A stretch of 64,000 nucleotides of DNA, from NCBI GenBank assembly GCA_902776435.1, contig CACYQB010000015.1, positions 33,935-97,934 on the forward strand, read 5' to 3'. Position numbers and translations under genes: made by a program. This document shows, one piece after another, positions 35,586 to 44,082 of the stretch (positions within the stretch are counted from its first letter, which is position 1; every line of letters starts with the position of its first letter). The notes beneath the pieces were generated by a model. The model was not told the DNA's origin and did not search any database. It saw nothing but the letters and a program-made list of their open reading frames with translations. The stretch comes from an uncultured Bacteroidales bacterium. Lineage in GTDB: Bacteria; Bacteroidota; Bacteroidia; Bacteroidales; Muribaculaceae.

Positions 35586-35727
35586 GTGAAAAATTCTGTA
35601 CTTCTCTGTTTTGTGCATCAATAATTATTTATGGTTTCATTTATGGGCATTTCGAACATATATGTTAATTTATTTATCAATATTCGAGTAATATAGTTAA
35701 ATGCTGTTAATTTTTGTCTTTCGCCCA

Positions 35728-35757
35728 TTGCTGGTTCAAAAATTGCATATATCTTTG
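35728..35757 (+). promoter_or_regulatory. Promoter of the SPFH gene
   Basis: TTG at 35728 and TATCTTTG at 35750-35757 are separated by 19 bases, the usual Bacteroidota spacing. The start codon at 35817 leaves a ~55-base leader. The pepT-SPFH spacer (35537-35816) otherwise shows only the divergent pepT promoter. Confidence 0.5.
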
Positions 35758-35816
35758 TGATATCAAAACGATATCATTTTAATAAACTAAATATTAACTT
35801 TTCAACTTTTACGATT

Positions 35817-36785
35817 ATGGAAACGAAGGAATTTAATTTCAAAGGCGTGACAGTGAACGGCTTCCTGATGCTGTTTGTAGTGATTGTGTTACCGATTCTC
35901 GCCATTTGGGGCCTTTACAGGAGCATTATTCTGTTCGACATGCCTAATCACGGCGCACTGCCCTCGGTACTGCTCATCGTGAGCGCCCTGTTCATCATCT
36001 GCACCTTATTCTTATTAGGCGGTTTCATCATGCTTGAACCCAACACTGCCCGCGTGACCACCTGGTTCGGAAAATATAGTGGCACTTTCAGCCGCACTGG
36101 TTTCTATTGGATCAACCCCTTCTACGGCACCAAGAAAGTGTCGATGCGTGCCCGCAACCTTGACGCCGAGCCCATCAAGGTCAACGACAAGGTGGGTAAC
36201 CCGGTAATGATCGGTCTGGTGATGGTATGGAGACTTAAGGATACTTACAAGGCCCTGTTCGAGGTGGATTCACAGACGATGGCTTCGACCGACGGCACCT
36301 TGAGTGGTAACGCCAAGGGGCTGATGAGTGCCCTGGAGAACTTCGTGAGCGTTCAGAGTTATGCTGCCCTGCGTCAGGTTGCCGGTCAGTATGCCTACGA
36401 CGACAACGACGAGGATACCAAGGAACTTACCCTGCGCTCGGGTGGTGACGAGATCAACGAGCAACTGGAATCCAAATTGAACGAGCGCTTGTCGCTGGCC
36501 GGTATCGAGGTCGTTGAGGCCCGCATCAACTATCTGGCCTATGCTCCCGAGATTGCTGCCGTGATGTTGCGTCGCCAGCAGGCTAGCGCCATCATCACAG
36601 CCCGTGAGAAGATTGTCGAGGGCGCTGTGAGCATGGTGAAGATGGCCCTTGACAAACTCTCAAGCGAGGAAATCGTGGAACTTGATGACGACAAGAAGGC
36701 CTCGATGGTGAGCAACCTGCTCGTTGTCCTTTGTGCTGACGAACAGGCCCAGCCCGTTGTCAACACCGGCACCCTGAATATGTAA
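35817..36785 (+). CDS. SPFH-domain membrane protein
   Basis: 322 residues from ATG 35817; an upstream in-frame start at 35757 would overlap the promoter. The N-terminus has two close transmembrane segments ([39 protein letters not shown]). The SPFH/band-7 domain follows ([40 protein letters not shown]), ending in a helical region ([20 protein letters not shown]). SPFH proteins form membrane scaffolds. The small Arc-type gene downstream is its usual companion in Bacteroidota. Confidence 0.88.
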   Translation: METKEFNFKGVTVNGFLMLFVVIVLPILAIWGLYRSIILFDMPNHGALPSVLLIVSALFIICTLFLLGGFIMLEPNTARVTTWFGKYSGTFSRTGFYWINPFYGTKKVSMRARNLDAEPIKVNDKVGNPVMIGLVMVWRLKDTYKALFEVDSQTMASTDGTLSGNAKGLMSALENFVSVQSYAALRQVAGQYAYDDNDEDTKELTLRSGGDEINEQLESKLNERLSLAGIEVVEARINYLAYAPEIAAVMLRRQQASAIITAREKIVEGAVSMVKMALDKLSSEEIVELDDDKKASMVSNLLVVLCADEQAQPVVNTGTLNM

Positions 36786-36796
36786 CCCTGCGGGGC

Positions 36797-36882
36797 TAAT
36801 GCGAATTTCGCGAATAAATAAAAGGATTTAGCGAGCATTATAACAATTCGTGAAATTAGTACCATTTGCGAAATTCGCATTA
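36797..36882. repeat. Inverted repeat between SPFH and Arc genes
   Basis: TAATGCGAATTTCGC (36797-36811) and GCGAAATTCGCATTA (36868-36882) are perfect complements, 15 bp, with a 56-base loop. The loop holds further AATTCG/GTGAAATT words. Confidence 0.6.
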
Positions 36883-36909
36883 ATAACCCGCATAAAGAAT
36901 TAGCAGACT

Positions 36910-37086
36910 ATGGCAAAGAAAGCCACAAAGAGTTTTATCCTGCGTGTCGATAGCGACACGATGGATGCCATTGAAAAGTGGGCAGCCGACGAGTTCCGTT
37001 CCACCAACGGCCAGTTGCAGTGGATCATCACCGAGGCGCTGCGCAAGGCCACAGCAATGAAACCTAGTTTGGCAATAAGGGATTGA
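36910..37086 (+). CDS. Arc-type ribbon-helix-helix small protein
   Basis: 58 residues: MAKKATKSFILRVDSDTMDA, then a helix IEKWAADEFRSTNGQLQWII and TEALRKATAM. This is an Arc/MetJ ribbon-helix-helix pattern with a beta strand then two helices. It is predicted to bind DNA or to pair with the SPFH protein upstream, since the two are commonly adjacent. Its target is unknown. Confidence 0.72.
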   Translation: MAKKATKSFILRVDSDTMDAIEKWAADEFRSTNGQLQWIITEALRKATAMKPSLAIRD

Positions 37087-37112
37087 ATACCTTGTATTAC
37101 TCGCTACTTTAA

Positions 37113-37229
37113 GGTTTTGCCATCGCGTTAGTCCTTGCTTTGGTCGGATTCAAAAGGGGACATATCAGTCTGGCTACGGTAATTGCCATTGGATTTTTCT
37201 TTGGTGGACTTGACAAGAAACGTGAATAA
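37113..37229 (+). pseudogene. Possible remnant of a small membrane protein
   Basis: An open frame without an ATG reads GFAIALVLALVGFKRGHISL, then ATVIAIGFFFGGLDKKRE and a stop. A different frame just upstream reads IEYLVLLATLR. Together they look like a short membrane protein broken by a frameshift after the Arc gene. Weak evidence; could be chance. Confidence 0.3.
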
Positions 37230-37270
37230 AAGAACAAATAACAATCATCAACCTTATATTTTTCACGACT

Positions 37271-37894
37271 ATGAACAGAATGAATTCATCATATAAACTG
37301 ACAACCTTAATTGTCGCCGTAGCATTGGTTGTGATTCTGGTACTCTTTTCAACTGGCGTGATTGATGACACTGTCGCATCTATATTTGGAGCCATCATTG
37401 GTCTTGCTGCTTTGGTGCTCTATGTCAACAGCCCCACACCCAAAGTAGATAGAGAGAAAGAGGAAATACAACGGGCTTTTGAGAAGACAAAGGTGCAGCG
37501 CACACGCGAGGGGAATGCCTTTGAAATGGCAACGGCCTTGATTCTGGTCTGCTCGGTAGTCGTCGGGGTAGCCACCCACACGTTTGAGCAGCGTACAGAT
37601 ATTCTGCCAGAATATCTGTGCTTCTTCATCGGTGCAATCGCAGGACTCATTTGGGCCTATCATCCGATGTCCGTCTTCTCCGTCGCTTTATCGGATAGTA
37701 TCACCAATGTCGAACAGTTCAAGCTGCTCATCAGAAGGCACCGTGTGCTCGCTGTCGAATTTGCTTTGATTGCCTTAACCTTCAGCATCTGCCCAGAAAA
37801 AAACAAGCTTCAGGTAATTGCCATCATTTGCCTTCTCTTGGGCTGTATCGGTACTCATTTTCTCTTTTCTTTCTTGCATAAAAAGAACAAATGA
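37271..37894 (+). CDS. Hypothetical membrane protein, 207 aa
   Basis: No family recognised. There are two N-terminal transmembrane segments (LTTLIVAVALVVILVLFSTG, GAIIGLAALVLYV), a charged stretch (KVDREKEEIQRAFEKTKVQR), then three more hydrophobic segments (MATALILVCSVVVGVATHTF; YLCFFIGAIAGLIWAYHP; LQVIAIICLLLGCIGTHFLF). The gene is slightly lower in G+C than its neighbours. Its end is 22 bases from the first nuclease gene. Confidence 0.68.
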   Translation: MNRMNSSYKLTTLIVAVALVVILVLFSTGVIDDTVASIFGAIIGLAALVLYVNSPTPKVDREKEEIQRAFEKTKVQRTREGNAFEMATALILVCSVVVGVATHTFEQRTDILPEYLCFFIGAIAGLIWAYHPMSVFSVALSDSITNVEQFKLLIRRHRVLAVEFALIALTFSICPEKNKLQVIAIICLLLGCIGTHFLFSFLHKKNK

Positions 37895-37916
37895 GGCTGA
37901 CTGGCTAATTGTGACT

Positions 37917-38753
37917 ATGAACAAGCAGGTTGAGCGGTTGTGGCAACGATGGGGCGATGCCGTCAGGTTCCTCTTGTGGGGCCTGACGGTGGCATTGGTA
38001 TGCTTTTTGCTGTATCGCGTCATCGTGAACAACAATGCTCCACATCTGGTGCCCTTGAGCGAGGGAGCGCGCGACAGTCTGATGACCGTCGGCGTGCCTA
38101 GTGGCATGAGCGATACACTGGTGAGATACGATGCCTTCGACGTGCATTTCAATGCCGAGCGGGGCATTGCCAATTGCACTGTTTATGAGTTCGTTGTCAA
38201 CGAACTCAACGGAACGACTGAACGCTCGGGTGACTTTATGCCTGATACTGGTGTGAAGGGGTGCCCGTCACTACAGGACTATGCTGGCAGCGGAATGGAC
38301 CGAGGCCATCTGGTTCCTGCCGCCGACCTCAAGTGGAGTGCAGATGCTATGCGGCAATCGTTCCTGCTGACCAATGTCGCCCCGATGCATAAGGCACTAA
38401 ATGAGGGCGGCTGGGCCAAACTGGAGGAGAAAGTGCGTGAATGGGCAGCACGCGATAGCGCCTTGCTGGTGTTTACGGGGCCCGTTGTCAGCGAGAGCGA
38501 CACCACGCTCTCAAACGGTCGCGTGACGGTGCCGAGCGCCTACTATAAGGTTATCATAGCAACGTGTGTGAGGCCTGTGAGGGCTATCGCATTCATCTAT
38601 CCCAACGGTCACAGTGGCGGCCGTCTGCGGCAATATGCGGTGAGCGTCGATGAGGTCGAGCGTAGGACAGGACAAGACTTTTTCCCCTTTTTAACTTCTG
38701 AGGAGCAGAAAAGTTTGGAATCCCCTGTCAACCTCGACGCATGGCTCAATTAG
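37917..38753 (+). CDS. DNA/RNA non-specific endonuclease, membrane-anchored copy
   Basis: 278 residues from ATG 37917; a longer in-frame reading from 37818 runs into the upstream gene and is less likely. One N-terminal transmembrane segment (AVRFLLWGLTVALVCFLLYR) is followed by the nuclease domain with the catalytic GMDRGHLVPAADLKWSADAM (His general base) and LLTNVAPMHKALNEGGW (metal Asn). Family members cut single- and double-stranded DNA and RNA outside the cytoplasm. First of three tandem paralogues; domain order is the same in all, the N-terminal targeting differs. Confidence 0.85.
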   Translation: MNKQVERLWQRWGDAVRFLLWGLTVALVCFLLYRVIVNNNAPHLVPLSEGARDSLMTVGVPSGMSDTLVRYDAFDVHFNAERGIANCTVYEFVVNELNGTTERSGDFMPDTGVKGCPSLQDYAGSGMDRGHLVPAADLKWSADAMRQSFLLTNVAPMHKALNEGGWAKLEEKVREWAARDSALLVFTGPVVSESDTTLSNGRVTVPSAYYKVIIATCVRPVRAIAFIYPNGHSGGRLRQYAVSVDEVERRTGQDFFPFLTSEEQKSLESPVNLDAWLN

Positions 38754-38789
38754 TTAACAGATAATAGAGAATAGTTTATAGTTGATGAG

Positions 38790-39746
38790 ATGAAGCAATT
38801 ACTGAAGATTTGGTTTCTGGTAGTAGCAATGGTCATGGGAGGCGCTTTGCCTCCTCAAGTGATGGGCGATAGCATCATCACCACCCAGTGGTCAGCACAA
38901 GCCAAAAGTAAAAAGAAGGCCAAGAAAAAAAACAGGAAGTCAAGAAAATCCAGTTCATCTAGTAAATCTAGAGATTCTAGAAAAAAAGACAAGCCTTCTT
39001 CTTCTTCGTTGCTGACGGTCCCCTCCATTGGCAAGACCGCTACGACAACAGCCATTCCGCAACAGAGTACTAACACCCTGCTGTCGGTCGGCATTCCCAA
39101 GGGCGTTTCCAATCAGGTCATCAACTACCAATCTATTAGGGTTAACTTTAACCCCTCATTGAGGATTCCCAACTGTGTCGCCTATGAACTCACGGCGACG
39201 ATGGTCTCGATGGCCGATGCACCTGATCACGAGTCCCGCAAGAATTACAACTACGCCAAGGACAGTAATGTCAAGTCCTGCCCCGAGAATTGGGAATACC
39301 GCGGCAGCGGCTACAGCCGTGGCCACATGGCGCCCGCGATGGACATGCGCTGGGATAAGACGGCGATGGCGCAGTGTTTCTATATGACCAACATGTGCCC
39401 CCAGGACACCAAACTCAACAACGACCACTGGCGCGTGCTCGAGGAGAAAGTGCACCGCTGGGCCAAGCGCGACAAGCGCCTAATGGTCTATACCGGCCCC
39501 ATCATGGGCAAGAACCCCAAGATGATAGGGAAGAATAAGCAGAACATAGCCGTCCCCGATGCCTTCTTCAAAGTCCTGTATGCTCCTGACCAGGGTCGTG
39601 CCATCGCCTTCATCTACGAGAACCGTCCCTGCCCCGGCAATATCAGCAAGTATGCCGTCACGGTTGCCGAGGTCGAGCGCCGCACAGGCCTCACCTTCTC
39701 CAGCGCCATGCCCAAGCGCCAGTGTAAAGTCGAGGACTGGGAATAA
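38790..39746 (+). CDS. DNA/RNA non-specific endonuclease, secreted copy with basic linker
   Basis: 318 residues. The N-terminus is a signal-like hydrophobic segment (LLKIWFLVVAMVMGGALP), then a Lys/Ser-rich linker of ~45 residues (KSKKKAKKKNRKSRKSSSSS). The nuclease domain has SRGHMAPAMDMRWDKTAMAQ and YMTNMCPQDTKLNNDHW. The linker could bind nucleic acid or the cell envelope. This copy is closer to the third than to the first. Confidence 0.85.
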   Translation: MKQLLKIWFLVVAMVMGGALPPQVMGDSIITTQWSAQAKSKKKAKKKNRKSRKSSSSSKSRDSRKKDKPSSSSLLTVPSIGKTATTTAIPQQSTNTLLSVGIPKGVSNQVINYQSIRVNFNPSLRIPNCVAYELTATMVSMADAPDHESRKNYNYAKDSNVKSCPENWEYRGSGYSRGHMAPAMDMRWDKTAMAQCFYMTNMCPQDTKLNNDHWRVLEEKVHRWAKRDKRLMVYTGPIMGKNPKMIGKNKQNIAVPDAFFKVLYAPDQGRAIAFIYENRPCPGNISKYAVTVAEVERRTGLTFSSAMPKRQCKVEDWE

Positions 39747-39768
39747 ACAAAATGTGCGGAATTTTTGT

Positions 39769-39776
39769 TATATTTG
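39769..39776 (+). promoter_or_regulatory. -7 promoter element for the third nuclease and mnmE
   Basis: TATATTTG matches TAnnTTTG, 33 bases before the ATG at 39810, so this copy and mnmE probably have their own promoter. Confidence 0.5.
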
Positions 39777-39809
39777 CAGTTCAATAGATGACTTAACAGA
39801 CGGAATACA

Positions 39810-40712
39810 ATGAAGAAACATTTGATTTATAGTGTGTTATTGCTGGCTGTCGCGCTCGCTGGATGCCGTGGCGGTAGCGAGAGACCGGAAGAGAACGCTC
39901 AGGTGGACTCGTTCTACAAGAGTGCCTATGACGACGGCACTGCCGTGCAGGAGCAGTCAAGCAAGCACAGCGAGGGCAAGGAATATAAATCTACTGGCGA
40001 TGCGTCGTTGCTCGATGTGAAACTGCCTGAACGTCTCGACAATCAGACGGTGCACTACAAGTCTATTGTGGTCTATTTCAACAAGTATTACCGTGTGCCC
40101 AACTGTGTGGCCTATGAGTTGACCAACACCATGACGTCGATGGCCGACTCGCGTGAAGCCGAAAACCGCGCCAACTATAAGTTTGAGCGCGACTACGACG
40201 TGAAGGGCTGCCCCGATTGGTGGGATTACAAGGAGAGCGGCTATACCCGAGGTCACATGGCCCCGGCGATGGATATGCGTTGGGACAAGACAGCCATGGA
40301 GCAATGCTTTCTGATGACCAACATCTGCCCGCAACTCGACGAGATGAACGATGGCGAGTGGCGACATGTCGAGGAAGCGGTTCACAAGTGGTCTCGTACG
40401 GCTGGGCGGCTCGTTGTGATTACGGGTCCCATCTTCTCCAACAATATGCAACGCATCGGCAAACATAACGACATCGCAGTGCCCGAGCGTTTCTTCAAGG
40501 TCGTGTATTCGCCCAAGCAGAACCGCGCCATCGCCTTCGTGATGGAAAACAAGAAGATGCCCAATAGTTGGACGAACTACGCCACCACCATCGACAAGGT
40601 GGAGGCGCTAACAGGATATGACTTCCTCGCATCGCTTGAAGACGACGTGGAGGATGTCATTGAGAGCAAAGAGAACATTAAGGACTGGCCCGCTTATTAC
40701 CCACGCCGATGA
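39810..40712 (+). CDS. DNA/RNA non-specific endonuclease, lipoprotein copy
   Basis: 300 residues with lipobox LAGC in MKKHLIYSVLLLAVALAGCR, so the nuclease is probably lipid-anchored. The catalytic block is TRGHMAPAMDMRWDKTAMEQ, with LMTNICPQLDEMNDGEW. Its end overlaps mnmE by 4 bases, an odd coupling of a surface nuclease to a housekeeping GTPase. Confidence 0.85.
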   Translation: MKKHLIYSVLLLAVALAGCRGGSERPEENAQVDSFYKSAYDDGTAVQEQSSKHSEGKEYKSTGDASLLDVKLPERLDNQTVHYKSIVVYFNKYYRVPNCVAYELTNTMTSMADSREAENRANYKFERDYDVKGCPDWWDYKESGYTRGHMAPAMDMRWDKTAMEQCFLMTNICPQLDEMNDGEWRHVEEAVHKWSRTAGRLVVITGPIFSNNMQRIGKHNDIAVPERFFKVVYSPKQNRAIAFVMENKKMPNSWTNYATTIDKVEALTGYDFLASLEDDVEDVIESKENIKDWPAYYPRR

Positions 40713-42106
40713 ATACGATTGACTTGACAGGTGTCGGCAGTGACACCATCTGTGCAGTCTCCACGCCACAGGGTAGGGGAGGCATCGCTGTTATCCGTGT
40801 AAGTGGCCCTCAGGCGTTGGAAATTGTTCAGAAGCGCTGGCAGGGCAAACCGTTAGCCGATATGTCAACCCACACTGTTCACCTGGGGCAGTTGACCGAT
40901 ACCACGGGCGACGTGCTCGACCAGGTGGTGCTGACTGTCTATCGCGCACCCAATTCGTTCACGGGTGAGGACGTGGTGGAACTGGCTTGCCACGGCTCGA
41001 CATGGATTCAGCAGCAAGCCATCCAGACGCTCATTGATGCGGGCTGCCGCCATGCGATGGCGGGCGAATTCACTCGCCGCGCCTTTGCCAACGGCCGCAT
41101 GGACCTTTCACAGGCCGAAGCCGTTGCCGATGTCATCGAGGCACAGTCTCGTGCTGCGCACCATGTGGCGATGAGCCAGATGCGCGGTCGTTATAGCGAA
41201 GAGTTGAAAGGTTTGCGTGAAAAGTTGTTGCACTTCGTGTCGCTCATTGAACTTGAACTGGACTTTAGCGAGGAGGATGTGACCTTTGCCGACCGTGGCG
41301 AGGTGACAGCCTTGGCACACGAAATCCATGACCTCATCAGCCGCCTAGCCGATAGTTACCGTGACGGCAACGCCATCCGTAATGGTATGCCCGTCGCCAT
41401 CGTCGGTCAGACCAATGCAGGTAAATCCACATTGCTCAATGCCCTGCTGCGTGACGACCGAGCACTGGTGAGCAACATTCATGGCACCACGCGCGACACT
41501 ATCGAGGACACCGTGGTGATGAACGGCATGTTGTTCCGCTTTATCGACACGGCAGGCATCCGTCAGGCAACTGATGCCGTTGAACGGATGGGCATCGAGC
41601 GCACATGGCAAGCTATCGACAAGGCCAATGTCGTGCTCTGGATTGTTGACGTCACTAGCGCAGACACCAGCATGGCCCATGACATCCTGTCCCACTGCAA
41701 GGGCAAAGCCCTCATCGTTGTGCTCAACAAAACCGACCTTGACGACGATTTTGCCGCAAGGAGTGAGTTAAATGACCTTCTTCCCGAGGGTACGCCAGTC
41801 GTGGCCATCAGTGCTAAACGTGATGCCGACATCGAGTTCTTGCGCGACCTCATCGTCAAGAACGCCTCTTTGCCCGAAGTGGACAATGATGCAGTCATCG
41901 TTACCAATGCCCGCCACTACCAAGCCTTGACGCATGCCCGCGATGCCATCGCCCGTGCTATCACGGCCCTGAATGGCGGCCTCAGCGGTGATCTCCTTGA
42001 CCAAGACATCCGTGAATGCCTCCACTGGCTCGGCGAAATCACCGGCACCGTCACCACCGACAACATCCTCGCCGAAATCTTCACCCACTTCTGCATCGGC
42101 AAATAG
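40709..42106 (+). CDS. mnmE: tRNA modification GTPase MnmE
   Basis: 465 residues. N-terminal folate-binding domain (TICAVSTPQGRGGIAVIRVS), helical domain, and inserted GTPase with G1 GQTNAGKST, G3 DTAGI, and G4 NKTD. The C-terminal FCIGK carries the catalytic Cys. With MnmG it modifies U34 of certain tRNAs. It is the last backbone gene before the mobile element, followed at once by a terminator. Confidence 0.95.
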   Translation: MNTIDLTGVGSDTICAVSTPQGRGGIAVIRVSGPQALEIVQKRWQGKPLADMSTHTVHLGQLTDTTGDVLDQVVLTVYRAPNSFTGEDVVELACHGSTWIQQQAIQTLIDAGCRHAMAGEFTRRAFANGRMDLSQAEAVADVIEAQSRAAHHVAMSQMRGRYSEELKGLREKLLHFVSLIELELDFSEEDVTFADRGEVTALAHEIHDLISRLADSYRDGNAIRNGMPVAIVGQTNAGKSTLLNALLRDDRALVSNIHGTTRDTIEDTVVMNGMLFRFIDTAGIRQATDAVERMGIERTWQAIDKANVVLWIVDVTSADTSMAHDILSHCKGKALIVVLNKTDLDDDFAARSELNDLLPEGTPVVAISAKRDADIEFLRDLIVKNASLPEVDNDAVIVTNARHYQALTHARDAIARAITALNGGLSGDLLDQDIRECLHWLGEITGTVTTDNILAEIFTHFCIGK

Positions 42107-42146
42107 AGCCTTAGAAACAACTCAGAACAACTTTGAACAACTTGAA

Positions 42147-42173
42147 GTAAACCGCTAATTTATAGCGGTTTAC
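42147..42173 (+). terminator. Rho-independent terminator of mnmE
   Basis: GTAAACCGCTA and TAGCGGTTTAC form a perfect 11-bp stem with a 5-base loop, followed by TCGTTTTT. Just before it, 42114-42144 holds three near-repeats of GAACAACTTT. Confidence 0.8.
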
Positions 42174-42432
42174 TCGTTTTTAACACTTCGGGTTGCATAT
42201 TTTTTTCTTCAACTTTCTCGTACTATTTTTGTATCATATTTCTACCGCGAGTGTAAACTGTGTTCAAATTGTCTTCCATTATGCAATATTTGGGACAAAC
42301 ATGGAACAGCATGAAACTTATCCAAAACGCTACTGACGGGACAAAGTGGAACACAGTGGGAAATTGCGGAACTGAATGGAACAAAAATGGCGGTTTTTCC
42401 GCAGAGTTAAACCTTTATAATGACGCACATTT
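42174..42432. other. A+T-rich left-end region of the mobile element, no gene
   Basis: No convincing gene here; a 60-codon frame at 42260 looks random. The stretch contains GGGACAAACATGGAAC and GGGACAAAGTGGAAC as imperfect direct repeats, with further GGAAC words at ~42369 and ~42379. These could be arm-type sites for the integrase or its helix-turn-helix partner. The element junction with the chromosome probably lies between the mnmE stop and here. Confidence 0.4.
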
Positions 42433-43980
42433 ATGGAAATAGAGAAACGATGTCAGTGGTGCGGGAAACAATTCATAGCACACAAAATGACGACTCTTTA
42501 CTGCTCTTCAAGCTGTGTTAACAAGGCTTACAAGGCAAAAAAGAAACAGATGATGAAAGAAGAAGTCGAGCAGGAACAACACTCCAAGTTGCCCATCGTT
42601 GAAAGTCTTGGAGACAAACCATACCTAAGCCCAATGGAAGCTGCAAAGCTTCTGGGTGTGGGAAAAACAACCATATATAGGTATATGGCTCAGGGGCAAT
42701 TCAAGGTTCTTAGACTACCGGCCAAGACCCTCGTAAGAAGAATTGATTTGGAGGCCATGTTTGACAATGCCCCCGCATATGTCAAGCGGAACAACCACAG
42801 GCATAAGATCGAGCACGATAGCTATACAATGAAGGAGATTTGTGAGAAATATCAAGTGACCCGAAAAGTGGCCATGCGACGGATTGAGCAGTTCGACATC
42901 CCAAAGATATACGAGGGACGCAATGTGTCCTTCTCAAAAACTGCCGTTGACAGGTACTTTTCCGAACTCATCGAGGACTTTGATAAGGAGAATTACTACA
43001 CCATCCAACAGGTTATGGAGAAGTTCAACATGTCCTACTCTGCCGTCATTTCTTTTGCCAAACGGCATAAGTTACCAAGGGTCACCAGGCGGAGGGAAGT
43101 GTTCTATTCCAAACCCCATATCGACAGCCTGAAAGGTATTGGTGAAGCTATTGATCCTCTCTACTACACTTTCAAGGAGGTGATGGAGAAGTACGGATTC
43201 ACAAAAGATCAAGTAAGCCATTATCTCCATACCTATCATATTGACCGCTTCAAACGAGGTACTTTTACAATGATTAACCGGAAGGAGTTTGACAAGACAA
43301 TCAAGGAACGCATGCATGGATTCACAAGCATCTCTGAACTCAACGCAAAGATTGAAGAAGCAAAGGAAGACCGAACAAGAACAGAGCAAATCACACTTCA
43401 TTCTGGTAGCATTGAAATCATACCAAGTGTGGAATCAGAGAATGATGCAGATGGGTACGAAGGCTATATTAGTGCCGAGGAGATTGCTGCACGATACAAA
43501 CAAAGTAAAAAGTGGGTTGGCTTCCTACTGCGTCAGAAAAAAATACCGAGGGTGCAGGTAGCAGGAATCCTGCTCTACGATGAGACAGCGGTTGACGATG
43601 TATTCAGCAGATACTCGTCAGCAGACTCTATCACAGAATGGTACACCACAGATGATATAGAAAAGATGTACAACATGACACCTGTGGCCAGACGCAGCTT
43701 TACTCATCGTCACAATATCCCTACAAAAAAGGAGTATGGCATCACGTATTACTCCAAGCTCCATGTTGACTTTGCACGTAATCCAGGGCTCCAATATGCC
43801 GAAGACTACTACATGGTCGAGCAGATTATGGCCAAGTATCATGTTGACAGGGAGACTGTGTATGGTATTGTCAGATACAAAAAAATCCCGAGCGTCAAAG
43901 ACGGCCAGTTCAGAGTGTATCTTAAATCCGCCATCGATAAGTACTTTTCCGATAAACAAGAGAAGGACAATAAGAAATAA
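42433..43980 (+). CDS. Zinc-finger protein with seven tandem excisionase-type helix-turn-helix units
   Basis: 515 residues. A short zinc-binding start (CQWCGKQF, then CSSSC) is followed by repeated ~50-65-residue units, each of the form YYTxxEIxxKYxVT-x-IPxxx-x-YxKxxIDxxF. Units begin at about YLSPMEAAKLLGVGKTTIYR, YTMKEICEKYQVTRK, YTIQQVMEKFNMSYS, YTFKEVMEKYGFTKD, YISAEEIAARYKQSK, YTTDDIEKMYNMTPV and YMVEQIMAKYHVDRE. Single units resemble the MerR/Xis DNA-binding fold. It precedes the integrase and may organise integrase-DNA complexes or control excision; this is inference. The product is much longer than a normal excisionase. Confidence 0.8.
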   Translation: MEIEKRCQWCGKQFIAHKMTTLYCSSSCVNKAYKAKKKQMMKEEVEQEQHSKLPIVESLGDKPYLSPMEAAKLLGVGKTTIYRYMAQGQFKVLRLPAKTLVRRIDLEAMFDNAPAYVKRNNHRHKIEHDSYTMKEICEKYQVTRKVAMRRIEQFDIPKIYEGRNVSFSKTAVDRYFSELIEDFDKENYYTIQQVMEKFNMSYSAVISFAKRHKLPRVTRRREVFYSKPHIDSLKGIGEAIDPLYYTFKEVMEKYGFTKDQVSHYLHTYHIDRFKRGTFTMINRKEFDKTIKERMHGFTSISELNAKIEEAKEDRTRTEQITLHSGSIEIIPSVESENDADGYEGYISAEEIAARYKQSKKWVGFLLRQKKIPRVQVAGILLYDETAVDDVFSRYSSADSITEWYTTDDIEKMYNMTPVARRSFTHRHNIPTKKEYGITYYSKLHVDFARNPGLQYAEDYYMVEQIMAKYHVDRETVYGIVRYKKIPSVKDGQFRVYLKSAIDKYFSDKQEKDNKK

Positions 43981-44082
43981 TAAGCTCAGACTTATCCCAG
44001 CATTATTTTCAATTATAATCCGCTGATTGCCATCAGCATAAAATAAGTCAAGACATTTGCAAACTAATAAAACAATAAAGAC

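Noticed and set aside
42260-42442. A 60-codon frame before the HTH-array gene
   Set aside because: Overlaps the next gene's start and lies in a probable DNA-site region; composition looks random.
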